Assembly (NCBI GenBank): GCA_947475815.1
Contig: CANJOT010000002.1
Coordinates: 1 to 54,738 of the forward strand
DNA: 54,738 bases
From: Burkholderiales bacterium
GTDB lineage: Bacteria; Pseudomonadota; Gammaproteobacteria; Burkholderiales; Burkholderiaceae_D
Direction of reading: 5' to 3'
Shown in pieces: positions 1 through 11,392 of this stretch (the first letter of the stretch is position 1; each line of letters begins with the position of its first letter). The position numbers were made by a program, and so were the translations under genes. The notes beneath the pieces are model-generated. The model searched no databases. It was given only the letters and a program-made list of their open reading frames with translations, and was not told the DNA's origin.

Positions 1-731
1 GCCCAGAAGTGCACGATCGACAGCCGGTAGGAATACACCGGACGCTCGGCCTGCTTGGGGATGAAGTAATACACCATGCCCAGATAGCCGGCAGTCAGGA
101 TGAAGCCCACGGCGTTGTGGCCGTACCACCACTGAATCATGGCGTCCTGCACACCCGCATAAATCGAATATGACTTGGTCAGCGAGGCCGGCGTGCTCAG
201 GCCGTTGACGATGTGCAGAACTGCCACGGCAAGAATGAAGGCCGCGAAAAACCAGTTGGCCACATAAATGTGTTTGACCTTGCGTTTGAGCAGCGTGCCA
301 AAAAATACGATCGCGTAAAGCACCCAGAGGATGGTGATCAGAATCGTGATCGGCCACTCGAGTTCGGCGTATTCCTTGCCACGCGTGAAACCGAGCGGCA
401 GGGTCACGGCAGCGAGCACGATGACCAGTTGCCAGCCCCAGAAATGAATCTGCGCCAGCGGCCCGGCAAACAATCTCACCTGGCATGTTCGCTGCACGAC
501 GTAATACGAGGTCGCAAACAGACCGCACAGACCAAACGCAAAAATCACCGCGTTGGTATGCAGGGGGCGCAAGCGTCCGTAGCTCAGCCAGGGGATATCA
601 AAATTCAGCGCCGGCCATGCCAGTTGTGCCGCGATAATCACGCCCACCAACATGCCAACGACACCCCAGACTACAGTCGCGATCGTGAATTGCTTGACGA
701 TCTTATAGTCATAGTTCAATGCAGTGTCCAC
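1..731 (-). CDS. ccoN: cbb3-type cytochrome c oxidase subunit I (CcoN), C-terminus cut off by the window edge
   Basis: Minus-strand translation from GTG at 731: [67 protein letters not shown]..., a typical CcoN N-terminus; adjacent to ccoS and ccoI. Confidence 0.95.
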   Translation of the reverse strand, partial: MDTALNYDYKIVKQFTIATVVWGVVGMLVGVIIAAQLAWPALNFDIPWLSYGRLRPLHTNAVIFAFGLCGLFATSYYVVQRTCQVRLFAGPLAQIHFWGWQLVIVLAAVTLPLGFTRGKEYAELEWPITILITILWVLYAIVFFGTLLKRKVKHIYVANWFFAAFILAVAVLHIVNGLSTPASLTKSYSIYAGVQDAMIQWWYGHNAVGFILTAGYLGMVYYFIPKQAERPVYSYRLSIVHFW

Positions 732-798
732 AAAAGCTCTCCCCGATATAGTCCATGATCGACCACGGATAGGGTAAAAGCGGGCTGCAGTTCACTCC

Positions 799-812
799 TT
801 GATGTGAATCAA
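799..812. promoter_or_regulatory. FNR/ANR box upstream of ccoN (TTGATGTGAATCAA)
   Basis: Exact match to TTGAT-N4-ATCAA. Its centre is about 41.5 bp upstream of a predicted start; TACCCT at 776-771 is a plausible -10. Confidence 0.85.
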
Positions 813-823
813 ATGGAATGCAA

Positions 824-1048
824 TCAGTGCGGCTTGCGTTGCGCCGCAACATCGGAGTCCTGTTGCGCCGCTGCAGAAGGCGCCGGGGCGGCGGCAACGC
901 CCGAGTCATCGTCCTGCAGAATGCGCAGCGCAGGACCAAGCATGTCGTCAAACTGGCCACTGTCGGACATGCGGAAAAATATCCAGATGGCGCCGAACAC
1001 CACGGCGATACTCAAGGGTATGAGCAGATAAAGCGCTTCCATCAGCAA
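824..1048 (-). CDS. ccoS: cbb3-type oxidase assembly protein CcoS
   Basis: MLMEALYLLIPLSIAVVFGAIWIFFRMSDSGQFDDM...; short single-TM protein next to ccoI. Confidence 0.93.
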   Translation of the reverse strand: MLMEALYLLIPLSIAVVFGAIWIFFRMSDSGQFDDMLGPALRILQDDDSGVAAAPAPSAAAQQDSDVAAQRKPH

Positions 1049-3516
1049 GACTCCCGGTTGGCAGTGACCGGCACGCGCCGCAGGCGCAGGGCATTGAGCA
1101 CCACCACGGCCGAACTGAGGGACATGCCGATGCCCGACAGCCAGGGGTTGAGCCAGCCGAGCGCGGCGGCGGGGATGGCAATCAGATTGTAAACGCTTGC
1201 CCAGACGAGGTTCTGGCGGATGACCCCGATGGTCTGGCTGGCGCAGGTCGAGGCATCACGCAAGGCAGCGAGCCGGCCGGACAACAACACACAATCGGCA
1301 TGCAGTTGCGCCAGCGCTGCGCCGCCACCCATGGCAAACGACACATCGGCGGCACTCAGCACGGCGGCATCGTTGATGCCATCACCCACCATGGCGACGA
1401 TCGCCCCGCCGGCCTGCAACTGCTGCACGTAGGCCAGTTTTCCTTCGGGCAAGACCTCGCCACGCGCCACGCTCACGCCCAGCTGATCGGCGACGCGCCG
1501 CGTCACGGCCTGGCGATCGCCCGACAGCAGCACCACGGTCTTGCCCTGACGCTGGAAGTACGCCACGACGGCGCGGGCGTCCTCACGCAAGGCGTCGGCA
1601 ATCTCAAACCTTGCCAGCAGACCTGCGCCGCTTGCCAGATACACCATGGTCATGAGATCCGAATCCGGCTCGGGCGGCGTGCTACCGGCCAGTTCGGCAA
1701 CAAATCCGGCACTGCCGAGGCGATACAGGACCCCGTCGACGCTGGCGTCCAGGCCTTGGCCGGGACAGTAACGCACACCGGCCGCCTCCCCTGGCGCAAG
1801 ACCGGCGGCGGCAGCGGCAGCGGCGATCGCTGCCGCCAGTGGATGGGCGCTGGCGGCTTCCAGCGTGGCCGCAAGGCGCAGGCACTGTTGGGCCGGCAGG
1901 CTGCCGAGCGTCTCGACGTGCCGCACCACCGGCCGGCCGACGGTCAGCGTGCCCGTCTTGTCGAACACCACATGGCTGGCGCGATGCAGGGATTCAAGCA
2001 CATGCGGGGCCACGATCAGCACCCCCTGACGCAACAGCCGGTCGGTCGCCGCCGCCAGCGCCGTCGGCGTGGCCAGCGACAACGCACACGGACAGGACAC
2101 GACCAGCACGGCAATGGCGATCGGCCAGGCGCGCGGTGCATCGACCATCTGCCACCAGGCAAACACCAGCAGGGCGAACAGCAGCAGCGCGCCGACGAAC
2201 CACGCCGCCACCTGATCCGCCCACTGAGACAGCCGCGGCTTTTGCGCGCCGGCCTTTTCGACCAGCTTGAGCAACATGCTCAGGGTGCTCTCCTGCAAGC
2301 CGCGTGACACGCGGACCACCAGAGCCTGAGCCACATTGACGGCACCACCGGGCAGACTGGCGCCGGTCGCAAGGCTCACCGGTCGGCTTTCACCGGTGAG
2401 CAGGGACAGGTCAAGCTCGCTGTGGCCTTCCAGAATCACACCGTCTGCGGCCAGCGACTCGCCCGGCTTGACCAGAATGACATCCCCGGTGGCCAGGCGT
2501 GCGGCGGCCACCAGTTCGGTGACGCGACTGGCCGGCCAGTGCGGCATCAGGGTGGCGCCGGCCGGCAGGGCGTGCTGCAGTTTTTCGAGCGCGCCGGCCG
2601 CCTTGCGGCGCGCCATCAGTTCCAGATAGCGACTGGCCAGCAACAGAAAAATGAACATCGTCACCGAGTCGTAATACACATCGCCACTGCCACGCACCGT
2701 TGCCCAGACGCTGCCGCCAAACGCGGCAGCGATGCCCAGCGCCACCGGCACATCCATGCCCGGCACGCGATTTTTCAGGTCCTGCCAGGCGCCGAGAAAA
2801 AACGGCTGGGCCGAATAAAACACCGCCGGCGCCGTCAGGATCAGGCTGGCCCATTGCATCAGGACAGCCAGGCCGGGCTCGAGAGCATGCTGACGGTCGA
2901 GGTAAAAAACAATGACGTAATTCATCACCTGCATCATCGACAGGGCGGCCACGAACAGACGGCGAAACAGCGCATGGAGCGAACGCTCGAGCAGTTCGCC
3001 ATGGCGGTCGACATCGTAGGGATAAGCGACGTATCCGATGTCGCGCAGGGCACCGATGATATGGCTCGGTCTGCACTCGGCGCGCGACCAGCGCACCAGC
3101 ACACGTTCACGGCTGACATTCAACTCAACGGCCTGCACGCCCGGCACGCGCGCCAGTATGCGCTCGATCAACCAGACGCAGGCAGCGCAACGCAGGCCCT
3201 CGATGGTGAAGCTCGCCTCGGCGCACGCTGCGCCATCGGCGGCGGCGGCGAGCCGTTCGGCGCTGTCATACAAAGGCAGATTGTCAGGCAAGAGCCCGGC
3301 TTCGGCCCCATGGGTCGAAAAACTGGTGCGCTGCCGATAGAAACCTTCGAGCCCGCTGGCCACGATACTGCTCGCGACGGCCGCGCAGCCCGGACAGCAC
3401 ATGGGCTGCAAGCGGCCATCAATGAGCACCTCTCGAAGTGTTCCGGACGGTACTGGCAGGCCGCAATGAAAGCAGGCCAGCCCGCTCAATGGAAAACCCC
3501 GCCGGGCGTGATGCAC
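1042..3516 (-). CDS. ccoI: Copper-translocating P-type ATPase CcoI/FixI
   Basis: GLRCAACVWLIE metal-binding motif, SCPCALSLATP, DKTGTLT, GDGINDAAVL. Confidence 0.95.
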   Translation of the reverse strand: MHHARRGFPLSGLACFHCGLPVPSGTLREVLIDGRLQPMCCPGCAAVASSIVASGLEGFYRQRTSFSTHGAEAGLLPDNLPLYDSAERLAAAADGAACAEASFTIEGLRCAACVWLIERILARVPGVQAVELNVSRERVLVRWSRAECRPSHIIGALRDIGYVAYPYDVDRHGELLERSLHALFRRLFVAALSMMQVMNYVIVFYLDRQHALEPGLAVLMQWASLILTAPAVFYSAQPFFLGAWQDLKNRVPGMDVPVALGIAAAFGGSVWATVRGSGDVYYDSVTMFIFLLLASRYLELMARRKAAGALEKLQHALPAGATLMPHWPASRVTELVAAARLATGDVILVKPGESLAADGVILEGHSELDLSLLTGESRPVSLATGASLPGGAVNVAQALVVRVSRGLQESTLSMLLKLVEKAGAQKPRLSQWADQVAAWFVGALLLFALLVFAWWQMVDAPRAWPIAIAVLVVSCPCALSLATPTALAAATDRLLRQGVLIVAPHVLESLHRASHVVFDKTGTLTVGRPVVRHVETLGSLPAQQCLRLAATLEAASAHPLAAAIAAAAAAAGLAPGEAAGVRYCPGQGLDASVDGVLYRLGSAGFVAELAGSTPPEPDSDLMTMVYLASGAGLLARFEIADALREDARAVVAYFQRQGKTVVLLSGDRQAVTRRVADQLGVSVARGEVLPEGKLAYVQQLQAGGAIVAMVGDGINDAAVLSAADVSFAMGGGAALAQLHADCVLLSGRLAALRDASTCASQTIGVIRQNLVWASVYNLIAIPAAALGWLNPWLSGIGMSLSSAVVVLNALRLRRVPVTANRESC

Positions 3517-4259
3517 AAGGCATCAAGCCAGCTGGCCGGCAAACCGTTGGAAGCCCGCAACAAACCCAGCAGCCCGAAAGCCAGCACCACCATGCCGCTG
3601 GCAAACCGCACGGGCTTGCGCTGCAGGGTGGCACGCACGCGCAGTCCGGCCAAACCCAGAGCGAGCAACATGGGCAGTGTGCCTAGGCCAAATACCATCA
3701 TGACCGTGGCGCCGGCCGGCGCCGAGCCCGTCAGCATGGCGGTCATCAGCATGCTGTACACCATGCCACAGGGCAGCCAGCCCCATAAAAGTCCGGCGCC
3801 GAGCATCTTCGCCGGCGTGTCGGGCGGCAGCACCCGCCGCGTCAAGGGCTGTACATGTCGCCAGATCGCGCCTCCCAGGGCTTCAATGCGCGTCAGGCCA
3901 CGCCAGACGTCCATCAAATAAAGTCCGAGCGCCACCAGCATCAGATTGGCCAGCCAGTAGCCCGCCGACTGCAACAGGGTCAGACCCGACAGGGTACGCA
4001 CACCACCGGCCAGACCACCGGCCAGCGCGCCGGCCAACGCATAACTGCCAATGCGGCCGGTGTTGTAGGCGAGCACTCGCACCGCGCTGTCAAAGGCGCT
4101 GAAGCTGGCGGTGGCCCGCGCCACGATGGCGACCGGCAACGGGCGTGGCGACGCCGACGTGACGGACAGCGCGCCAACGATGCCGCCGCACATGCCCACG
4201 CAATGGACACTGCCTGCCAGTCCGATCAGAAAAATCGGAAAAAGACTGAGGCCAGTCAT
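3486..4259 (-). CDS. Sulfite exporter TauE/SafE (UreH-like) family protein
   Basis: FLIGLAGSVHCVGMCGGIVGAL; FGLGTLPMLLALG; next to cbb3 assembly genes. Confidence 0.85.
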   Translation of the reverse strand: MTGLSLFPIFLIGLAGSVHCVGMCGGIVGALSVTSASPRPLPVAIVARATASFSAFDSAVRVLAYNTGRIGSYALAGALAGGLAGGVRTLSGLTLLQSAGYWLANLMLVALGLYLMDVWRGLTRIEALGGAIWRHVQPLTRRVLPPDTPAKMLGAGLLWGWLPCGMVYSMLMTAMLTGSAPAGATVMMVFGLGTLPMLLALGLAGLRVRATLQRKPVRFASGMVVLAFGLLGLLRASNGLPASWLDALCITPGGVFH

Positions 4260-4295
4260 GTCACCCGCACTTCAGGAACAAATCAGAGAAATGGA

Positions 4296-5714
4296 TCAGA
4301 TCGTTTTCGAGTACTGCGCCTGACGGGGCCGCGTACTGAGATAACGATCGAACACCATACAGATGTTGCGGATCAGCAGCCGGCCCTTCAAGGTCACGCT
4401 CAGCCATTCGGAATCCATGGTGAGCAAACCATCTTCAACCAGGACGGCCAATTGATCAAGCTCCGCGGCAAAATACTCGGAGAAAGTAATCGGGTAGGCC
4501 TGCTCGATCGAGGCAATCGGCAACTCGAAATTGCACATCAGCATCTGGATGATGGTGCGCCGCACCGCGTCATCCATATTGAGCTTGATACCCCGTGCAA
4601 TGGGCAACTCGTTGCGGTCGAGGTGGCCGTAATACGAGTCGAGGGTCTTGACGTTCTGACTGTAGGTCGCGGCAATGGCGCTGATGGCGGACACGCCACA
4701 GGCCACCATTTCCGATTCGGCATGGGTCGAATAGCCCTGGAAATTGCGATGCAGCAGACCCTGGCGCTGGGCCACGGCAAGGTCATCATCCGGCCGGGCG
4801 AAGTGGTCCATGCCAATGTACACATAACCCGCTTCGGTGAGCTTGCGGATGCACAGGGCAAGCATGTCCAGACGCGTTTCACTGGAGGGCAGGTCTTCGG
4901 CGAGAATGCGACGCTGCGGCTTGAACAGGTGCGGCAGGTGGGCGTAATTGTAGACCGCGATGCGATCAGGATTGGCGGCCACCACCTTGGCGAGCGTTTG
5001 CGCCATGCTGATGACGTTCTGTTTGGGCAGGCCATAAATCAGGTCAATGCTGACCGAACGGAAACCGGCATCGCGCGCCGCCTGCATGATCCCTAGGGTT
5101 TCGTGTTCCGGCTGAATGCGGTTGACGGCTTTTTGCACGTCGGCGTCAAAATCCTGCACCCCCAGGCTGATCCGGTTGAAGCCTTGCTGGCGTAGACTGA
5201 AGACACGCTCACGCGACACCGTACGCGGATCAACCTCGATCGAATATTCGCCCACGTCGTCCGAGGCGAACTGGAACCAGCGGCGCAAATGCAACATCAG
5301 GTCGCCCATCTGCTCGTCACTCAAATAGGTCGGCGTACCGCCGCCAAAATGCAATTGTTCAACGCGATTCATGCCGGTGAACAGCTGGCCCTGAATCTCG
5401 ATTTCACGCTTGAGATAACTCAGATAAGTGACCGCCTTGCTGCGATCCCGCGTGACGATCTTGTTGCAGGCGCAGTAATAACAGACCGTGTCACAGAACG
5501 GAATGTGCAGGTACAGGGACAGCGGGTTTTGGGCGCCGCGCGTGCGCAGAGTTGCCACCGCCTGCAGGTAATCACGGTAACCAAAAGCCTCAGTGAAACG
5601 ATCAGCCGTCGGGTAGGAGGTATAACGGGGGCCAGACTGATTCAGCTTGCGAATCAGCGCGCCATCGAATATCACCGATGCTACGATCACTTCAGATTTG
5701 ACGGTCCCCGACAT
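4296..5714 (-). CDS. hemN: Oxygen-independent coproporphyrinogen III oxidase
   Basis: SLYLHIPFCDTVCYYCACNKI radical-SAM motif; FGGGTPTYL; RISLGVQDFD. Confidence 0.95.
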   Translation of the reverse strand: MSGTVKSEVIVASVIFDGALIRKLNQSGPRYTSYPTADRFTEAFGYRDYLQAVATLRTRGAQNPLSLYLHIPFCDTVCYYCACNKIVTRDRSKAVTYLSYLKREIEIQGQLFTGMNRVEQLHFGGGTPTYLSDEQMGDLMLHLRRWFQFASDDVGEYSIEVDPRTVSRERVFSLRQQGFNRISLGVQDFDADVQKAVNRIQPEHETLGIMQAARDAGFRSVSIDLIYGLPKQNVISMAQTLAKVVAANPDRIAVYNYAHLPHLFKPQRRILAEDLPSSETRLDMLALCIRKLTEAGYVYIGMDHFARPDDDLAVAQRQGLLHRNFQGYSTHAESEMVACGVSAISAIAATYSQNVKTLDSYYGHLDRNELPIARGIKLNMDDAVRRTIIQMLMCNFELPIASIEQAYPITFSEYFAAELDQLAVLVEDGLLTMDSEWLSVTLKGRLLIRNICMVFDRYLSTRPRQAQYSKTI

Positions 5715-5889
5715 GTTGATTTTCGCAATTCGATCCGGATTGAGCGGAACCGGGCGCCCCCTGCGGACGCGCTCCCGGCTTTCAATAGACTGACTGCGAA
5801 GACGACTCGCAAAGTCTGCCGGCGGGCACTTTCACGCACCGGCGGCAATCCATGGGACCAAGTGTAAATCCAGCCCGCTGACACGGGTC

Positions 5890-5903
5890 TTGACATACAT
5901 CAA
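5890..5903. promoter_or_regulatory. FNR/ANR box upstream of hemN (TTGACATACATCAA)
   Basis: One mismatch to TTGAT-N4-ATCAA; TACACT (minus strand, 5866-5861) fits a class II -10. Confidence 0.7.
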
Positions 5904-5940
5904 AAACCAACAACAATGCCATTTGGCCGCGTTGTAAAAG

Positions 5941-7155
5941 TCACCACTGTTTGCGCAACTGAAGCGCCAATCCGGTGGTGTTCTGGCCCGAGCCACGCGT
6001 TTCGAAGCTCAGATCGGCGAACAGATTCCAGTGTTTGGCGACCTCGCCGCCGATACCCAGACCGAGCAGCAGTGCATTGCGTTTGAGGGCTGAACCTTCG
6101 GTCGTAAAGCCGGTGCCGGCCAGCGCGCCGACAAAATTGGCGTCGATGCTGGCACGACGCGAGCCAAATTCGTGCAACAGGCCGATGCGCGATTCCACGG
6201 CCGCCCGACCGTCGTTGAGCGGCACCGCATGACGCAAGCCAGTCGTGCCGCTGCTGGTCGACAAACGGCTTGCCGATACGGTCAGGTCAGCCGCGCCGGC
6301 GCCACTTTCGGTGAAGCCATCGATACGGGTGCGTTGTGCCTGCACGGCGACGAAGGGTCGCAACTCGCCAGACAGGCCCGCAAAGCCGGGACGCAAACCA
6401 TAACTGGCCTCCAGGTTCAGGCCCACCTCGGTGCCATCCCGATCACCCGTGGCGGTTGAGCTGACCCCGGCCAGCGTGACACCACGTTCACTGCGGTAGT
6501 TGGGGCGCCCCAGTGACAGGCTGCCGCTCATTTGCAGGGGGCCATCGGCACGCGCAGCAAACATGGCCAGCATGGGCGTACGAATGCGCGTGCTGTCAGC
6601 GCTGCCGCTGGTGCTCACGCGGCCACTCATGGCAGTAAACGCCACGCCGGCGGTCACGCCAGGGGCCAAGCCGAGCGCCACGCCGCCCACCAGGCCGGTC
6701 GCACGATAGCTCGAACCAGCCGTCTGCGCATCGCCGCCAAGCTTGCCATCCATGGCCATGCCGCGCAGCCAGACATTGCGCGACGCGCTGCCATAGGCCC
6801 CCATGGGATGGACCGCATCGCTGGCCGTGCCAGTATTCAAGGCGGCCAGACGCACACGATCAAACAGGCCACCGATGCCACCACCGCCCGCATAAGCGCG
6901 CGCGTTGAGTCCAACGTCGTGATGGAAAGCGCGTGCGATCATGGTACCGGCCATCGGCGCCGCGTTCAGCTGATCGCCGCCCCCTTGGCGCATCAAGGGC
7001 TCGACGTCCGTCGCGGCAGTGTCATCACGCATCTGCGCCGATGCCGCACTGACCAAACCCGCCATGCCCGCGGCCAAAATGATGGCCTGCGACAGCCGAT
7101 ACAGACGCGCTCGCCGATGCGCGCCGTGACGCACCGTCATGGATTGACTCTTCAT
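5941..7155 (-). CDS. Autotransporter outer-membrane beta-barrel domain protein
   Basis: Signal-like N-terminus, NVWLRGMAMDGKLGG, repeated amphipathic strands, C-terminal LQLRKQW aromatic terminus. Confidence 0.8.
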   Translation of the reverse strand: MKSQSMTVRHGAHRRARLYRLSQAIILAAGMAGLVSAASAQMRDDTAATDVEPLMRQGGGDQLNAAPMAGTMIARAFHHDVGLNARAYAGGGGIGGLFDRVRLAALNTGTASDAVHPMGAYGSASRNVWLRGMAMDGKLGGDAQTAGSSYRATGLVGGVALGLAPGVTAGVAFTAMSGRVSTSGSADSTRIRTPMLAMFAARADGPLQMSGSLSLGRPNYRSERGVTLAGVSSTATGDRDGTEVGLNLEASYGLRPGFAGLSGELRPFVAVQAQRTRIDGFTESGAGAADLTVSASRLSTSSGTTGLRHAVPLNDGRAAVESRIGLLHEFGSRRASIDANFVGALAGTGFTTEGSALKRNALLLGLGIGGEVAKHWNLFADLSFETRGSGQNTTGLALQLRKQW

Positions 7156-7434
7156 GATGTTTCTGCCCCTTCCAAGTGAAAACATTTCCCTTGGAAAATA
7201 TAGCAAGAAAAATCAATGATTATTCGATGTTCAAGAACTCATGATTGCAAACTATTGCAAGCACGCCGCGCTCCATGGCACTGGGAAAATCCACTTAGCT
7301 TGAGCGCGAAAAAAATCACGCCGACTGATACCAGCCTGGCGCCGTGCGCACCACGGTGTTTCGATGTCGCCTGTGTGACCAGCCCTTAGATGACCAAAGT
7401 CAGAAAAGCCAGCGGTACCGCGATGTACCTGACA

Positions 7435-7456
7435 CTCGCGCTCCACGGAGCGCGAG
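7435..7456. repeat. Perfect inverted repeat CTCGCGCTC-CACG-GAGCGCGAG, possible terminator of the BON-domain gene
   Basis: 9-bp perfect stem and 4-nt loop about 40 bp after the BON-gene stop; no clear U-tract. Confidence 0.6.
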
Positions 7457-7495
7457 GTCTGTGCACAGCCCGACGGAACGGCCCGACAGCGAAGC

Positions 7496-9176
<1,681 letters not shown>

Positions 9177-9275
9177 ATCAGGCTCCTTTACGTTTGCCGT
9201 TCGTCACGCAAGCGTGGACAATCCGCCATACCCGCCGCCCCACCCGGCCGCTCAACCTGACCCCGACACGCCACC

Positions 9276-10154
9276 ATGAACCGGCCCGACATCGCTGAAC
9301 AACAATTTCCGTGCGGCGCCCTCTACATGGTGGCCACACCGATCGGTAATCTGGCGGATATCACCCTGCGCGCCCTCAAGTGCCTGGAGATGGTTGACGC
9401 CATTGCCGCCGAAGACACCCGCCTGACGCGCCGCCTGCTCGATCATTTCAACATCACCAAGCCGTGCTTTGCCGCACACCGCCACAACGAAGAAGAAGTG
9501 GCGCAGCAGATCGTTGCGCGCCTGCAGGCCGGCGAGCGCATCGCCTTCCTGTCGGACGCCGGCACACCCGCCATCTCCGACCCCGGTGCGCGCCTGGCCG
9601 CTGCCGCCCATGCTGCCGGACTGCGCGTCATCCCCATCCCCGGCGTCAGTGCAGTCACCACCGCCCTGTCGGCCGCCGGTCTGCCCGAAGGTCCGTTTTA
9701 TTTCGCCGGCTTCCTGCCCGCCAAACGAGGGGAATGTGACAGCACGCTGGCCACACTCGCGGGCGTCGCCGCCCATCTGGTGTTTTATGAGGCACCACAC
9801 CGCATCCTTGACACCATCGACGCACTCGCCCGGCAATTCGGCGCAAACCGGCGTGTCGTGATCGCGCGCGAACTCACCAAGCTGTTTGAGTCCGTGCAGG
9901 TCATGCCGCTCGGCGAAGCCCGGGCCTGGCTTGAGCAGGACAGCAACCGTCAGCGCGGCGAATTCGTGATCGTGATTGAAGCGGGCGGCCATGTCGACCT
10001 GCCACAACAACGCGCCGAAGAAATTCTCGCCCGCCTGCTGCCCTTGCTGTCGCTGCGCGAAGCGGTTGACCTCGCCACCGAAATCACCGGTGCGCAGCGC
10101 AAGACCTTGTATGCCCATGCGCTGCAATTGAAAAACAAACCGTCAAAAGACTGA
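9276..10154 (+). CDS. rsmI: 16S rRNA (cytidine(1402)-2'-O)-methyltransferase
   Basis: GALYMVATPIGNLADITLRALKCLEMVDAIAAEDTR; FLSDAGTPAISDPG; VFYEAPHRI. Confidence 0.96.
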   Translation: MNRPDIAEQQFPCGALYMVATPIGNLADITLRALKCLEMVDAIAAEDTRLTRRLLDHFNITKPCFAAHRHNEEEVAQQIVARLQAGERIAFLSDAGTPAISDPGARLAAAAHAAGLRVIPIPGVSAVTTALSAAGLPEGPFYFAGFLPAKRGECDSTLATLAGVAAHLVFYEAPHRILDTIDALARQFGANRRVVIARELTKLFESVQVMPLGEARAWLEQDSNRQRGEFVIVIEAGGHVDLPQQRAEEILARLLPLLSLREAVDLATEITGAQRKTLYAHALQLKNKPSKD

Positions 10155-10165
10155 ATTTTTGCATC

Positions 10166-10184
10166 TTCCATCAATTTGATGGAA
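10166..10184. repeat. 19-bp perfect palindrome TTCCATCAA-T-TTGATGGAA
   Basis: 9-bp arms with a 1-nt centre between rsmI and the orphan ORF. Confidence 0.8.
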
Positions 10185-10249
10185 CTATGACCATGCGACG
10201 TAACTTACCATAACTTGCTCTTTTGAGCATTTTTTCGGAAAGGAATTGC

Positions 10250-11347
10250 ATGGATTTTCTCGCCATCCGTTTTACCCGCCCTGCTCCGGCAGTCCAAGCC
10301 AAAACGACTCTCGTTAGCCCACCAGCGAAGCGGGTCCAGGAAGCAACAGCGTCGCCCTTCGATCGCCTGTGTGCGGTGATTTCGGTCGCGCCGAGGCACT
10401 TCATGCCATCTGGCACTTCCGTCATCCGCCGACCCAAAATTGCTCAGGACACCAAACAGCACGCGGGCATCGGAGTGTCGCCGACAGAAGCCCCGGACGC
10501 TTCGGCCATGCAGGCGCTGGATTTCTCGACCCCATCGAGGGTCGGCGCTCACGTACGGCCCCTCCAGACACGCAGGCTTAAGTTACCGCCTTCGGTCTCG
10601 CCCCAGCAGGCGACACGCAATGCCTTGCTCAACGAGTTGGCAAAATACCGTGAATTGAGTACCTATCTCACGCAAGCGCCGCGGCCAGGCGACGACAGCG
10701 CGTGGCAAGCTTGCCGTGACCGGTGCGCCCCGGAAATCAATCAATTCCTCAGTGCCTGTAAAGACTCGCAGCAACTTTACCGCTTTGACGCTCTGCAGGC
10801 GGCAAAAAAGGTCGTTCACTTCGTTGCACTGTGTGGCAAGGTCATGGACGAAACACATTTTGATACGGCGCATCAAATCTGTATGAGCGCTACGCTCGAT
10901 GAGCAGGAAAAACTTGAACTGATCTGCGATCTGTTCTGCGCCTGTCCGGGCATTGTGCCCGCCCGATATATTGGGGCTGCTTTCAGTCGCTTGACAGGCG
11001 GGTTCGACGATGTGACCCGCAGTAGGCTCAGGTTCAAATTGTTCAACGCTTTTCCAACAAGTTTCATCGAAGATCTAGGCAACGCAGTGTTGATCTACCG
11101 AGCGCGTGAGGCCGCAGCGAAATACCTTGACCACCACAAGGCGCAGGAGGATCAGCAGGTTACAAAGAGGCTGGCGGAGTTCGCAGCCAATCTGCCAGAT
11201 TGGTTAAACATTGCAGTACAGACTCCACACCACCGCGGCAAAATCAACCAACTGCGCAACACACCGCAGCCTTTGCCCCTGATGCACGCAATGGCTGCGA
11301 GACCCCATGCAGGCGCTGGCGGAGGGTCCCTGTCTTCGGGCGAGTGA
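10250..11347 (+). CDS. Hypothetical protein (about 365 aa), no family recognised
   Basis: ATG preceded by GGAAAGGAA; long ORF with a Pro/Ser/Thr-rich N-terminus and a helical-looking C-terminal half; no antisense gene with better coding evidence. Confidence 0.6.
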   Translation: MDFLAIRFTRPAPAVQAKTTLVSPPAKRVQEATASPFDRLCAVISVAPRHFMPSGTSVIRRPKIAQDTKQHAGIGVSPTEAPDASAMQALDFSTPSRVGAHVRPLQTRRLKLPPSVSPQQATRNALLNELAKYRELSTYLTQAPRPGDDSAWQACRDRCAPEINQFLSACKDSQQLYRFDALQAAKKVVHFVALCGKVMDETHFDTAHQICMSATLDEQEKLELICDLFCACPGIVPARYIGAAFSRLTGGFDDVTRSRLRFKLFNAFPTSFIEDLGNAVLIYRAREAAAKYLDHHKAQEDQQVTKRLAEFAANLPDWLNIAVQTPHHRGKINQLRNTPQPLPLMHAMAARPHAGAGGGSLSSGE

Positions 11348-11392
11348 TTCTGCCAGTGCGTACAGGGTCTGACACCTTGAGCGGCACCGTCT

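Noticed and set aside
1300-2307. Long plus-strand ORFs opposite ccoI (1300-2307, 2422-3921)
   Set aside because: Antisense open frames are common in GC-rich DNA. Their translations are low-complexity His/Arg/Gln-rich, while the minus-strand frame encodes an unmistakable P-type ATPase.
9252-10127. 291-aa minus-strand ORF opposite rsmI
   Set aside because: Shadow frame; RsmI motifs on the plus strand are clear.
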